64,000 bases of DNA from Ursus arctos (Eukaryota; Chordata; Mammalia; Carnivora; Ursidae), in assembly GCF_023065955.2 (NCBI RefSeq), contig NW_026622763.1, forward strand, positions 85,045,299 to 85,109,298. The letters are read 5' to 3'. The translations under genes and the position numbers were made by a program. This document shows positions 43,630 to 55,742 of this stretch, piece after piece; the stretch's first letter is position 1, and each line of letters opens with the position of its first letter. The notes under the pieces are model-generated. The model saw only the letters and a program-made list of their open reading frames with translations, was not told the DNA's origin and did not search any database.

Positions 43630-45178
43630 TTGCATGAGTATATTACATCAGTGGAACAGAGAGTCCAGAAATAAACCCATGCATATACGCTCCATTTATT
43701 TATAACAAAGGAGCCAAGTGTATAAAATGGGGAGAGGACAGTCTCTTCAATAAATGATGTTGGGAAAACCAGACAACCACATGCAAAAGAATGAAACTGG
43801 ACCACTATCTTATACCACACACACAAAATAACTCAAAATGAATTACAGACTTGAATGTAAGAGACCTGAAACCATAAAACTCCTAGAAAAAAACAAAAAT
43901 AGGTGGTAAACTCCTTGACATAGGTCTTGACAATAATTTTGGATTTGACACCAAAACAAAGGTAATAAAAGCAAAAATCAACAAGTGGGTCTACATCAAG
44001 CTAAAAAGCTTTTTCACCCCAAAGGAAGATATGGAAAAAAAGGAAAAGAAAACTTACTGAATGAGAGAAAATATTTGTAAATTATCATGATAATGAGTTA
44101 ATATCTAAAATACATGAAGAACTAATATAACTCAATTTTAAAAATCCAATTACAAAATGGACAGAGAATCTAAATACACATTCATCAAAAAAAAAAGATA
44201 CAGAGAAGGCCAACATGAAAAGATGTTCAACATCTTTAATCATTAGGGAAATGCCAATTAAAACAACAATGAGATATTATGTCATACCAGTTAGAATGAC
44301 AATTATCAATAAGTCAAGAAATAACAAATGTTGACGAAAATACAGAGAAAAGGAAACCCTTTCTCCACTGTTGAGTGCACTGTTGGTGGGAATATAAACT
44401 GGGGTAGCCATGCTGGAGGTTCCTCAAAAAATTAAAAATAGAGCTACCATATGATAAAAAGCAATTCTACTTCTGGGTATTCACCTACAGAAAATGAAAA
44501 CATTAATTCAAAAAGATACATGTACCCCCATGTTTATTGCAGCATTACTTATAATAACCAAGATATGGAAACAATGTAAGTGTCCTTCAATAGATGAATG
44601 GATAAAGAAGATGTGGTATATATATACAATGGAATATTTCTCAGCCATCAAAAAGAATGAAATCTTGCCATTTATAACACCTTGATGGACCTTGAAAGAA
44701 TCATACTAAGTGAAGTAAGTCAGACAGAATAAGACAGATACCATATGGTCTCGCTTATATGTGGGATCTAAAACAAAAACAAACAAACAAAAACCCAAAC
44801 AATAATAAAAAATGAGCTTATAGATACAGAAAACAGATTTGTAGTTGCCAGGGGTAGAAGATTGGGGGATGTGAAATTGGTAAAGTGTTAGGAGTCAAAA
44901 GTACAAATTTACAGTTATAAAATAAATAAATCATGGGGATATAATGCACAACATGGTGGCTATAGTTAATAATACTGTATTATATATGTGAAAGTTGTTA
45001 AAAGAGTAAATCTTAAAAGTTCTCATCACAAGAAGAAATAATTTAGTAACTATATATGGTAACTGATGTTAACTAGACTTGTAGTAATCATTTGGCAAAA
45101 ATACATGTATTGAATCATTATGTTGTTGGAAGCTAATATAATGCTTTGTCAATTCTATCTCAAAAATGTTAAAAGAAA
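43630..45178 (+). repeat. L1 ORF2 3' region plus 3' UTR, about 1.5 kb
   Basis: The plus strand follows the last third of L1 ORF2: 'aataaacccatgcatatac', 'tcttcaataaatgatgttgg', 'actggaccactatcttatac', 'gggtctacatcaagctaaaa', 'cctttctccactgttgag' and the conserved 'tatatacaatggaatatttc' near 44616-44640. A surviving fragment there encodes YTMEYFSAIKKNEI. The 3' UTR runs to about 45178 (ggctatagttaataatactg, then 'gttgttggaagctaatataa'). Multiple stops and frameshifts break ORF2. The age looks intermediate between the young L1 at 3377 and the L1M fossils. Confidence 0.85.
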
Positions 45179-45299
45179 TGTTTAGAAAGAAACAGTTTAT
45201 ATAATTTTTCTCCTTTTAAATAAGAGTAACAGACATTATAAAAGGTAGTATTTTAAAATTTCTTGTACTTGCAAACTAAAAAGAGCACACACACAAAAT

Positions 45300-45650
45300 A
45301 GGTTAGAAAGATTGGTCTGGCAACAGGTGTAGGTAGATAAGAGGGGAAAAGAAGACATTTTCAAGACTAGTTAGCTGAGTATTTTAATAGTCCTCATCAG
45401 TGGCAATGAGAGGCAGACTAGAGAAGTATAGAGGAAAAAACAGAGAAGTATCACAGTAGTAGAAAATTAAAAAGTACAAAGTCAACAGTGATAGGAGACA
45501 AAGGAGAGGTCCCACACTTGGGTGAATGGAAGGCTGATGATGGCGTTCACACACATGAGAAAATCAGGAGAATGACAACATTTGGAAGGGAGCAGTGTTG
45601 AGTTCTGAATCTATGGATTTGAGGTGTGAAGGGTATACAGGTGTATCATC
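45300..45650 (-). repeat. Probable L2 fragment
   Basis: The purine-rich wording resembles reversed L2 as seen at 20415-21620 ('attttaatagtcctcatcag' for the 'attgcagtagtccaggcg' segment, followed by 'tgagaggcagactagag' and 'gaatgacaacatttggaag'). It is diverged, so the assignment is tentative. Confidence 0.4.
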
Positions 45651-46759
45651 ATCATTTAAATCTACTTTCAAATTTCCGTATCCACTTGTTTCCCCTCTAA
45701 TTGCAGGACATATACCTGTGTTGATTTTTATTAATATCTTTATCTTTTTAATTAAAGGAAGTCACAGATAACATAATGTCATTTCCTTTGGATTTTTTCA
45801 ATATTTTATTTTTTCCCTGGGAATGCTAAACTGGCAGAGGACGAAAAGCACGATTCCTGAGAGCTTTTTTCTTTTCATTTTCCTCCCTCTCTTTTTTCCT
45901 TTTGTTTTCCCGAAAGATTGTTATTTTATATGGTTTGATTTCTCTCATTAAGGTGGATTCTGCTGTTTCAATGTTTTTGTTCATATATTTTTACTGACCT
46001 TTTGAGACCAATCATTTGCAGGCATCACACAGTTTTAGAATTTTAATACACTTCGAAATCCTGTTCATACTGTCGTACATGAAACACCTTTACCTTGGGT
46101 AGTACAGGCTGGAGTCAGATGCCTTCGCAAGCCTATAACGTTATCCTTGTTAATTTTGATACCTGATGGCACCCCCTTTTCGGGGAACTTAAAGTTTGGC
46201 GTTAAAGATTAAAACGTAAAGAGTTCTTCAGTTGAAAAAGATAGTTAAACATAACTATTTTGAAAGAGACCACTTCAGATTTTTTTGTGTGTGATATGGT
46301 AATTTGCATATTATGTTCCAGATATAAAGTACTAAGTGCTAATAAATGGCCTCAATTTTATTGCCATGCCTGTGACATAATTCATTACAGTTTGCTATTG
46401 TATTTACAAGAGTATCTCTCCTTAGCACTATGTGTCTCTTTTATACATTCCCAGACTAAATGTGATTTCATTATGTATAATTATTCCTCTTGGATTATTT
46501 TTTTTCATTTCTCAGTAAATTATAAACCCCATAAGAGTAGGGACCATTATTTCTACTTTTTTTTTTATTGTTCTATACCTTCAAATAACATTCTCTAAAA
46601 ACTTCTCAATAATTATCATTAAATTAATCAAATAACAAATGAGATATTTAGGTGATAGTACATTTAAGACAAATGCAATTATTGCACTTGATGAGACTCT
46701 TAATATTTGGGACAGTTGTGGAAATATGGTTTTTTTTCCATTTATTTTCTAAATAGTTA

Positions 46760-47600
46760 TTTGTAAATGCACATTTCAATTACAATCTCTCGATTCTTGA
46801 ACTGATTCCCATCACATTTTTATTCTCTACCTCTCCATTAAAACAGCTCTTGTCAAAGTTACCAACAAAGTTCCTTATTGTCAAATCAGAGTCATTTCTT
46901 AGACCTAAGCTTAACCAATCACTTAGTAACATTTCATATGAGTGATCACGTTTCCTTTCTTAAAACACTTGAATTCCATCACACCAATTTTCTCTAGTTT
47001 TTCTTAATCTGGCCAGTCCTTTCAGTCCTTTTTGCTGCTTTGTCCTTACCTCTCTGACCTCTAAATATGGAAGGGTCTCAGGACATAAACACTGGATTTC
47101 TTTTCTCCACTTACACATTTACTTCCTAGTGATATCATCCATCTCTTTATCTAAGTAATGATAAGTAAATTTATATCTGCAGTTGAGACCTCTCCTCTGA
47201 ATTAAGGTACAGCTGACCTTTGACCAATGTAGGGGTGAGTGTCACTCACTCTCTCTGTACTGTTGAAAATTCATGTATAAAAATCAGAAGGAAGAGAAAA
47301 TACATTTACAGTACCATACTGTAAAAAAATCCACATGTAAGTAGAACTGCAGAGTTCAAACCCACGTTGTTCAAGGATCCACTGTATATCCAATTGCCTA
47401 TTTGACATTTCCACTTAGGTATCTAATTTCTCAGCTTTAGCAATTCCAAAATAAACTTTCATTTCAACACCCCTTTCCTCCCAAAAAAGTGTTCCCTGCT
47501 TCTCCCTGATTCTCTCCTATTTTGGCAAGTGGCAATTTTCTCTTTCCATTTTCCTCCATATTCCACATATTCACGCTAGCAAAAAGTTTATGAACACATA
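46760..47600 (+). repeat. L2 remnant interrupted by a Tigger-type MITE
   Basis: On the plus strand the L2 ORF wording is visible: 'aaaacagctcttgtcaaagt', 'taccaacaaagttcctta', 'ctagtgatatcatccatctc', 'ttatatctgcagttgagacc', then after the interruption 'ccaattgcctatttgacatt' and 'tccacttaggtatctaattt'. The two halves join at the expected point of L2 across 47207-47386, so the second element inserted into it. Confidence 0.65.
47207..47386 (+). repeat. MER2-like Tigger MITE nested in L2
   Basis: It starts cagctgacctttgaccaatg and ends acgttgttcaaggatccact, then gta. The two ends are inverted repeats of each other (cagt-gacc-ttga-caa). TA dinucleotides border it, as expected of Tc1/mariner-type insertion. 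About 180 bp, non-coding. Confidence 0.72.
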
Positions 47601-48419
47601 ATCAGATTCTTGCTTGTTACTACTCATTTCTTCTTTCCTTAGGTATAATCTATTGCTTTACGTGCAAATATTTATTATTTCTAATATATAACATTTACTT
47701 CTAACATATACCATGGCATACACTGACTTCTAGTTTAATTTGCCTTATCTAGGAGTTCTAGAATAAAGTTATACTTTTAGGGTTTTTATTTACATGAGCA
47801 AAGTATAACTTTCAAATACCTTTAGGGAGGGAAATGACTATGTGTACATATTCAGAGCATAAAGGTAAAATAATGGGATTTCTATTTTTAAAAGCACAAA
47901 TATAAGCTTTTTAAGTGCTGGAACGGTGTAATAGTCATCTTTATACTTCTCTGGAGGCCAGTTTATTGTGTCTTAAAAGGAAGCACTAAATAAATAATTG
48001 TTGCATGAATAACTAAATGAATAGTGTACTTTCATAAATATTTACATACTTTTTTAATGTTAAACCAACTCTTAAAAGAACATGAATTTTCAACAGTTTC
48101 AGAGCTTCCTATATATTTTTAAACTTAAAAAAATAATTGAAAAATATTTCTAATGAAAAGAAAATGGGAAGAGGTATTTACTTAATGCTTCTCTGAAGCT
48201 GATACATTTTTAATATTTGTTTATTCATGATTTCAAAATGTTGGCAAAATGGCATTTTCCCCAAAAAATGGTAAAGCTAATCCTCAAACCAGTTGTTATT
48301 CTTGTTTGCCTGTTTTAGTTTAGTTCATCTCTCACCCCAAACCATACTGTGGAGAAGTCCCTGGTTGATTACCCCAACTGTCATTCTTCATCCCCTGCTC
48401 CCTAACACCTTCGAATCTA

Positions 48420-48800
48420 GTGTTTTTTTAAAAGCTAAATAACTTCCCCATTCTCTCTGCAGCTTGGTGTGAATGTATAGCAAATTTCTGGCCAAGGGAG
48501 GAAAGCATACGTTGGCAAAAGGAATTCTGAGATAGAACAGGTACAGCTAATTGAACCCGTCCCTTCACTTCTGACCTCGGATGTAATGTTTAGAGCTGCT
48601 GCAGCCATTTTGCTACCAAAACAGAAAGATAAGAAAATGACATAGATTCTGGCCCTGATGTAACTGATCCATAGAACCAATGGCAACACCTCCCTCACGT
48701 CTAGACTTCTGCATTGTAAAGAATAGCACACAGAACTATTTGCTCAAACCACTAATGTTGGGTTTTATTTTACTTGTAGCCAACGAGGACCTAACTTAAA
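48420..48800 (+). repeat. Ancient interspersed repeat, family not assigned
   Basis: Phrases such as gagctgctgcagccattttg, 'tctggccctgatgtaactga', 'accaatggcaacacctccct' and 'ttattttacttgtagccaac' followed by 'gaggacctaactt' occur in a widespread mammalian repeat that I cannot name securely (possibly MaLR). The minus-strand open frame of about 98 codons here is not a gene. Confidence 0.4.
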
Positions 48801-49721
48801 AAAAAAGGAAATATGTACAGATTTTCCAAGTTTTCTTTCTTTTCTTACATTGAACTGCCAAATGCATTATCCCAAGATAATCAGATTTTTAAAAACAAAA
48901 GATGAAACAAATAGCCTTTCCCTTTCCAGATAACAGTTAATAACCCAGGGCTTTTATTATGTCTGCTCGGTCATCATAGTCTCTTAGTTATTTACTAGGC
49001 TGTACCTACATTAGTCTTGCGTGAACACTTTTTTGGGGGGGAGGAGGAATGTCCTACACTTTTACAAGTAACACCAAGTAGAAGCTTGAAAAGCTTCTTC
49101 CAAAATGCAGTTTCTGAAACGTGTTATAATGAACAGCACAGCATGCTCATTGTCATCTGTTTTCAAGTAATGGTAAAGTTCAAAAGTGGTAAAATGTTTT
49201 CCTAACTTACAAACCTCAAACAAATATTATACGGGAAGGTCAATAAACAGAACATGAAGAAAACAGAATTCTTCATTAGCATTTAACTTGGCAAAACACT
49301 AATATCCAATTTCTCTAATTTCTGGGTCCATAGTAGATTGGAAATGATCCAAGGGGAAAAATGAGAGGGTGAGGCTGTTTCTGTCTATTTCTTTGAAAAT
49401 ACTCTACAGACGACTTGGAAAAAAGACAAATCCTCTTTGCAAAAACTTTTGGTCATTGCACCCCGCTTTAATGTTTTTAGCATAGAATGGATTGCTTTTA
49501 TATTCTAAGGGGAGTTTTGTTGTGACTGAGTTCACAAAAATGTGTTTTGAAGCATCTAATAATAATGTTTAGCAACATAACTCCTATTTAAACTAATATA
49601 AATGCCCAATCTCTAATTAGAACACATTTTAATTATGGGGAAACCCATTTTTTTCTAAAGCCATTACTTAGAAGATTTTATGATTTTGCATATGTTCTGG
49701 ATACAGATTTAGAGCCACCAG

Positions 49722-49797
49722 ATTATATATATATAATATACATATATATGTACACACACATATATACACACACACATATATGTACATATATATGTAA
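49722..49797. repeat. Mixed (AT)n/(AC)n repeat
   Basis: Alternating tatata, tacacaca and cacacaca blocks with atgtacat interruptions. Likely polymorphic. Confidence 0.92.
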
Positions 49798-50750
49798 ATC
49801 TAGGTCAATTTAAACAATAATTAAATAATATAATAGCAAAGCAATCTTACCCTTACACTTTGCTTGAAAAACCATTCCATTTAAATGTAAAAGAAATCAC
49901 TACAACTGTGGAAAACAAACAAACATACACATCTACATGAACCAGATTCTCTTCCTAGCTAGAATATTAATTTTTTAATCTGTTGTTTATTTTTCTATTA
50001 TTTAAGTATGTGTACTAGTAATGGTAGCTCATATTTGATGGTATGTATTGCTTTGGACATCTAGGAGAGGATAATTTGAAATCTCTTTGTTTTATAAATA
50101 GTTACAATGGAAACAATCTAAAAGTAGTATGGATTAGACATAAAATTCCTTTTAAATTTCCTGACTGATGCATTTCTACAAACTTTTGTCTACTATAAAC
50201 TAAACATCTTTATTTTTCCCTCTGGGATACTACCTAGGCAAATGGCTTACCTTTACTTATAATCACATCATCCAAGTTCCTGCAAAATTTCACTTTTTCT
50301 TAGGGCAATAAGAGAGAACAAGAGATAGCAGCAAATAGTCCCTAACTTCACTCTCTGACACTGAGTTGGTTGTTAAAGAACACTATCACCTCTTCTTGAG
50401 AACATTTTGGGACCACTAAGTATATTAGTACTTTACATATTGGCAAAACAATCAAAAGCAAACAAACAAAACAATCTAAAGAACACAACTGTAAATTTAA
50501 GAAGGTATGCAACAGGCACAAACTTGTAAAATCCATACCAGTTATTCATTACTATCAAGTAATGATGGTAACTAAAGTAGAGCAAGAACATGAGAGAGGG
50601 AGAAAGAAGGGAGAAACCCTTTGAACAAACAGTCTTAGTATTTTATAAAAACGTTTAAGCATTACTATGACTTACTACGTTATTGTTAGTTTTATTTATT
50701 AATTATTTCAAAACTATATAGGATCAATGTCATCCTACTGTATTGTTGAA

Positions 50751-50804
50751 ATATTAAATATATAATATTAAATATATAATATTAAATATATATGTGTATA
50801 TATA
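50751..50804. repeat. 14-bp AT-only tandem repeat
   Basis: The unit atattaaatatata occurs three times (50751, 50765, 50779), followed by atgtgtatata. Confidence 0.88.
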
Positions 50805-52249
50805 AATAATCTGTCCATCTTGGATTACTTAAAACCAATTAGGAAATCAACAAACTTTAAAAGAAAGTTAAACTTCCTTATCAAGTCCTCTCTATAACAT
50901 GATTGAGGGTACCATAAAGGAAACAATAAACTTATTAGAAGATATTTCTAAATCATGCAGTCCTTGGCAAATTTGGGCAAAGACTTTCAGCCATACTTTA
51001 ATGGAACTCATCTGATTTTAGATATGTATAAAAATGATTTGCTATAAAATTATATATATATATGTAAACAAAATGAGAATGTAATTCAAATGTTTTCTAA
51101 CTCAAATGTTTAGTTCTATAATTTTTAATGTGTAGCCTATTTGACTTTTTGAACTATGATTAGCAAATTTGAATGATAAAATTGAATATTTCCATGTATT
51201 TTAGTTGATACCTAGCTAAATACACTTTTTATAATGCCAGATACACACACATACATGTTATTTTCTAATTTGTAAAAATCACAAAATTAGGAATAGCCTA
51301 TCTTTAAATACAGGCTTGGTGGTAAATCAATGCTAGGGAAAATAATGCAACCATAATAAGAAGGAGTTATAGCTATTAATCTGGAAAGCTGTCCATAACG
51401 TTTCACTGTGAGTCAAGTAACCTGCTGTGTGGATTCTGTGAAGAAACAAAGCCCTTATTATTGTATGTATATATTAGCATATGGATAAAGATGAGGAAGG
51501 ATAAACATACATATATACACACATACACCTATATTTAATACACTGAAAATAAGTTTTATAATTTTAAATTGCATTTTAAAATATATTGAAGATAATGATT
51601 AATCTTAAAGAAAAACAGGAAGAGGAAAAAAAGAAAAAGAAATACCTAAATTATAGCTGGTGAATTTTAACCAAGAGGATGGTGAATTCTACCTTTACTT
51701 GCTTTAGATTTAAAAGAGAGGCATATAGAACAAATGGCTAAAATAAGAATCATTGCTTGAGGATAAATTTAGTTACATCAGAACAATCAGACCCAAAGAT
51801 ATTTTATGTAAGGGACTATTCATCATAATTCCTTACTTAAGAGCATTTTAAAAAATGAAATAGGAAAGGTATTTCAGTATGATTTCCTGACATATTAATG
51901 TTCTGTACCTGCACAATTGCACATGCAAAACAATTGAGGATGTTTGTAGTAATGATGTAATTTGGAGTAATTGTTATATATCAGCATATTGCAATTATCA
52001 CTACAGATATTGAAATCTGTTAATTTCTCAGAACACATACAGGATGCTGTTAGATTCTGATTAAATATTTAACAGTCTTCTAATTTAATGAGTCCAGAGT
52101 CTCTGATAGCAAACTACAACCTGTTATTTTCCATGCAAAAAATAAAATAGGGTGACCTTCAGTTGAATACATGTAAAGCAACACATTGCAAATTATTGAT
52201 GATTTGAGAATTAGTAGCAGGATATTTTAAATGCAAAATATTAGCACAG

Positions 52250-54720
52250 TTTATACTTGAATTTAATATTTCAAACCATCACTCCCTTCATACATGCACA
52301 CATGCTAAAACATATCCTCCTTTTTCTTGGCAGGATGACCTTACAACTTCAGAGAGAATATAGAACATTAAAACGGAAACTCCCTCAGCCTTTGTCTATC
52401 TATCTGCATCTTTCTCTGTCTTCTATTTGTTCTCTCCTAATAAAATGGTGGCAAGGGTTTTAATCATCCTCTAATCCTTTCACATTTCCTTTGTCCTTAA
52501 TTCTAGCTTTTTCAGGCAATTGATTGATGATTTCTCTCTCCTGTATCTCCAACCTTTCACTCTCTACAGGGTCTTCCAAAACAGACTCAGATTTCATCCA
52601 TCTTCAAGTATCTTTCTTTTGATAATATGCCCTCTCCAAGTATTTCCCTGTCTCTCTCCTTTCCTTTACATGTAAACTTGCCAAAAGATATAAACATTTT
52701 ACTCCATATTTCCATAATTTTTATTCACTTTGACTCCATGTCTCTATATGGAGACACTTCCACATCTATGTATTAAATTTCCCATTTAACATCACTTGGG
52801 TCTCTCAAAATTACCCCTAATTTAACACATCCCAAAATAAGTTCACATTGAGTTTAGTACCCTACCAGTGTGCCCTATCTCGGTTACTGTTATCAACATT
52901 CATTCTAGTTTGCAAGCCAGAATAATTAGTAGCAGTTTCTTCTCTTAATTGCTTCATACCCAGTTAATCACTATCTCCAGTAATTAATTTTAAATTCTAA
53001 GTATTTGTTGAATCTTCCTACTTCTCCCCATTATCCAACTTTATCCAACTTCTTGGCTTCCCAGTTCCCTGATGATCCACTTCCAATAGTCTCAGTCACC
53101 CATTCCTATTCATTGTACTAGATATTTATATATATCAGTAACTGTATCGCTTCCAGAATCTCTATTTCAAGTACTCTACTTTCAGACTAGCAGTTTATCT
53201 CTTTTCAGTTTGCCTACACTGGTATCCCTAACTCAACAGTGTGTGATGGTACTGGGAATTACAGCCATTGACCTTACCATGTTTTCATGGTACATCAGCC
53301 TCCCTCACAAACCAATTTCTCTCACTATTCAACTTAGTTTTTATGAACGTTCACTGCTATCATTTCTTCTTCATATAGCCTTAACTCAGTGGTCTCTGCC
53401 TTCTGTCTTAAGTACTCACCCGACAAAACTTCAATTCTGGGTAAATCCAAATTTCCAAGTACCCATGCCTACATCAGAACAATCATAACATAGCTGAATT
53501 AAGCATAACAATGCTAACTGGAATCATTCTAATTTATAACTAGAAGTCAGTGGACCTTCAGCACTGCTAGCATTACTGTACTTCTAGGATGATGTACTTC
53601 TACTTTTGACAGGCTACCAAATCTTCTCTTTCCTAAAATTCCAAATATTGCCTCCCATATTCTAGTCTAAGATGATAACATCATCTTATATTTCATTTAA
53701 AAAGAGAATAACTTGTGAATTGCCTCATCTTCTCACCATCAAATCCATTATCTACCTGCATATTTTCCTATATACTCTGAATCCTTTCCAGTTATAATGG
53801 ATGTACAACCTGTGCTTCTTTCTATGACCAACTTCTTCACTTTAGTACTGGATTCCGTCCCTTCTGATAAATGAAAATTTTGCCTGCAGTTGTTCATTAT
53901 CTTCTGAAATATAATTTTCTTCTTTCTTTTGAATCATTCCCACCAGTTTATAAATGTTAATGTTTCCCAACTTAAGCAAAACAAACAAACAAACAAAAAA
54001 AACCCCACTTTCTCTTGATCTCATAATCTTCCTTTGTAGCATCTCACTGCCCTCTGTCTAGGAACTTTTTGTCCACTTGGCTTCCGGGATTTTTTTTTTT
54101 TTTTTTTTTTTTTGCTTTCCTTCTACCCTTAATCCAGCTGTCTCACCCTCCTTTGCTATATATTTTCTCCTCTCTTTTGCTCTTTAAATAATGGAGTATC
54201 CTAAGGCTCACTGCTCAGTTTTCTTATCCATCTACACTTTGTGTTTGTGGAATTCCATCCAATGTTATGGATTTAAATATGACTGATGACTCAGACCCCA
54301 CTCTTGAGCTGCACAGTATTGTAATTATCTGCCCATACAAAATTTTCACTTAGATATCAAGTAAACATCTCAAGCTTATCACGGCCCTAACATAATTTTT
54401 CATTTTCCTCATAAAGTATTTTTCTACCTCCTTCTGAGCCTTCATTTTAGCTTATGACATCACCTTTCACCCAGTTACTAAGGTAAAAAACCGGGGTGTC
54501 ATTGTTTATATTTTTTTCTTACCACAACCATATAATCCAATTCACTTACAATTTTCTTCATAGTAAATATATAATTATAAACGTTTTTTCTTTTCTACTG
54601 TACTGTAAATTTCATGATATTAGGGATTATGTTAATTTTCTCTCCATTCTCTCCTCAGTTCCTAACATACAGTAAATACAGTGAATATTTACTGGCTGGT
54701 TATTGTTGAGTAGCATATAT
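52250..54720 (+). repeat. L2-derived region with gaps
   Basis: L2 wording on the plus strand is clearest at 54075-54510: 'cttggcttccgggattt', then after a 22-base T run 'tttgctttccttctaccctt', 'aaggctcactgctcag', 'cacttagatatcaagtaaac', 'atctcaagcttatcacg' and 'accggggtgtcattg'. Weaker L2-like text occurs at 52580-53010. The poly-T at 54091-54112 expands inside the repeat. Stops are frequent in all frames. Confidence 0.5.
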
Positions 54721-55569
54721 GTAAGAGTGAGGTTTCTTTTTTGTTTTATCCTTTCAAAAAACAAGTAAATATGATATGTTTGATTTTATCAGCAGTAGGA
54801 GAAAATTTTAGCAGAATTCACTTCCCACCTTGTCAAACAGAACCAAATGATACACAATCTAGGATTCATACTCTACCATCTGAACTCATTGCTACTCCCA
54901 ATCAACTCTGCCCCATCCCACACATCCTACAGTATGAACTAGGGAGGAAAATCTAAAAAAAAAAAAGCCTGATAAAGCCCAGCACTATATTATCTGTTAT
55001 TTGAGTGCTGAGTGTCCATGAGATTTTGATTCTTATTTCCACCATTAGTAGGTGAGTCTGGGGGCAACAGCATTATGGAATTAGTGTCAGGTCTGATGGA
55101 AGTAGTTCTCCTATGGAACCACAGTAGTTTTAACAAATCTCTCCAAAAATACAAGTAACTCACTTTAGAAAAGATTTCTAAAAATTGAGCCTATATCTTT
55201 TCCTAAATGTCTTAGATTGCTCACTGCTGTATTAATAATATAAAAAAATATATGTTTATGTTATGTTACCATTACACAGGCTTATATGGTTAGGTCCTGG
55301 GAAGCATTGCTCTATCTTGACCAAGCAAAGCCAGTTGTATTAAACTAAAATATGCTGTGTGAGGACAAGCAATATAAAATCCTATACATTGGAGGAAGGC
55401 TAATAGGTAAAAGTTGGGACTAAAACAAAGATAATGAGTAAAATTGCTTAAGTAGGTTATAAGATATTCAATCATCCTCATCGTAGGAATAGCTGTTAAC
55501 TGTTCTTCCATTTGGGAACCAGCCTGGTAGAAAGAAAGAAATGTGGTTCTTAGAATCAATCAGACACAC

Positions 55570-55742
55570 TGAAGCTCAAATCTTTGCCCTGCCACTTACT
55601 AGCTAAGTGATCTCTGGTAAATTGCTTAATTACTCTGAACCTGTTTCCTCATTTGTAAAATGATAATGGTAATAACTATTTTTATATGCTTATCATGAAA
55701 ATTAGATGTGATAATGTAGCGCACCTAATAAATCTGTATTAG
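55570..55742 (+). repeat. MIR element, well preserved
   Basis: It reads 'cctgccacttactagctaag', then 'gctctgaacctgtttcctca'-like text near 55635, 'tttgtaaaatgataatggta' and 'atgtagcgcacctaataaat'. This is the recognised MIR order on the plus strand. Confidence 0.82.

Noticed and set aside
44494..44685. Open frame containing YTMEYFSAIKKNEI
   Set aside because: This is a surviving scrap of L1 ORF2 inside a broken L1 copy, not a host gene.
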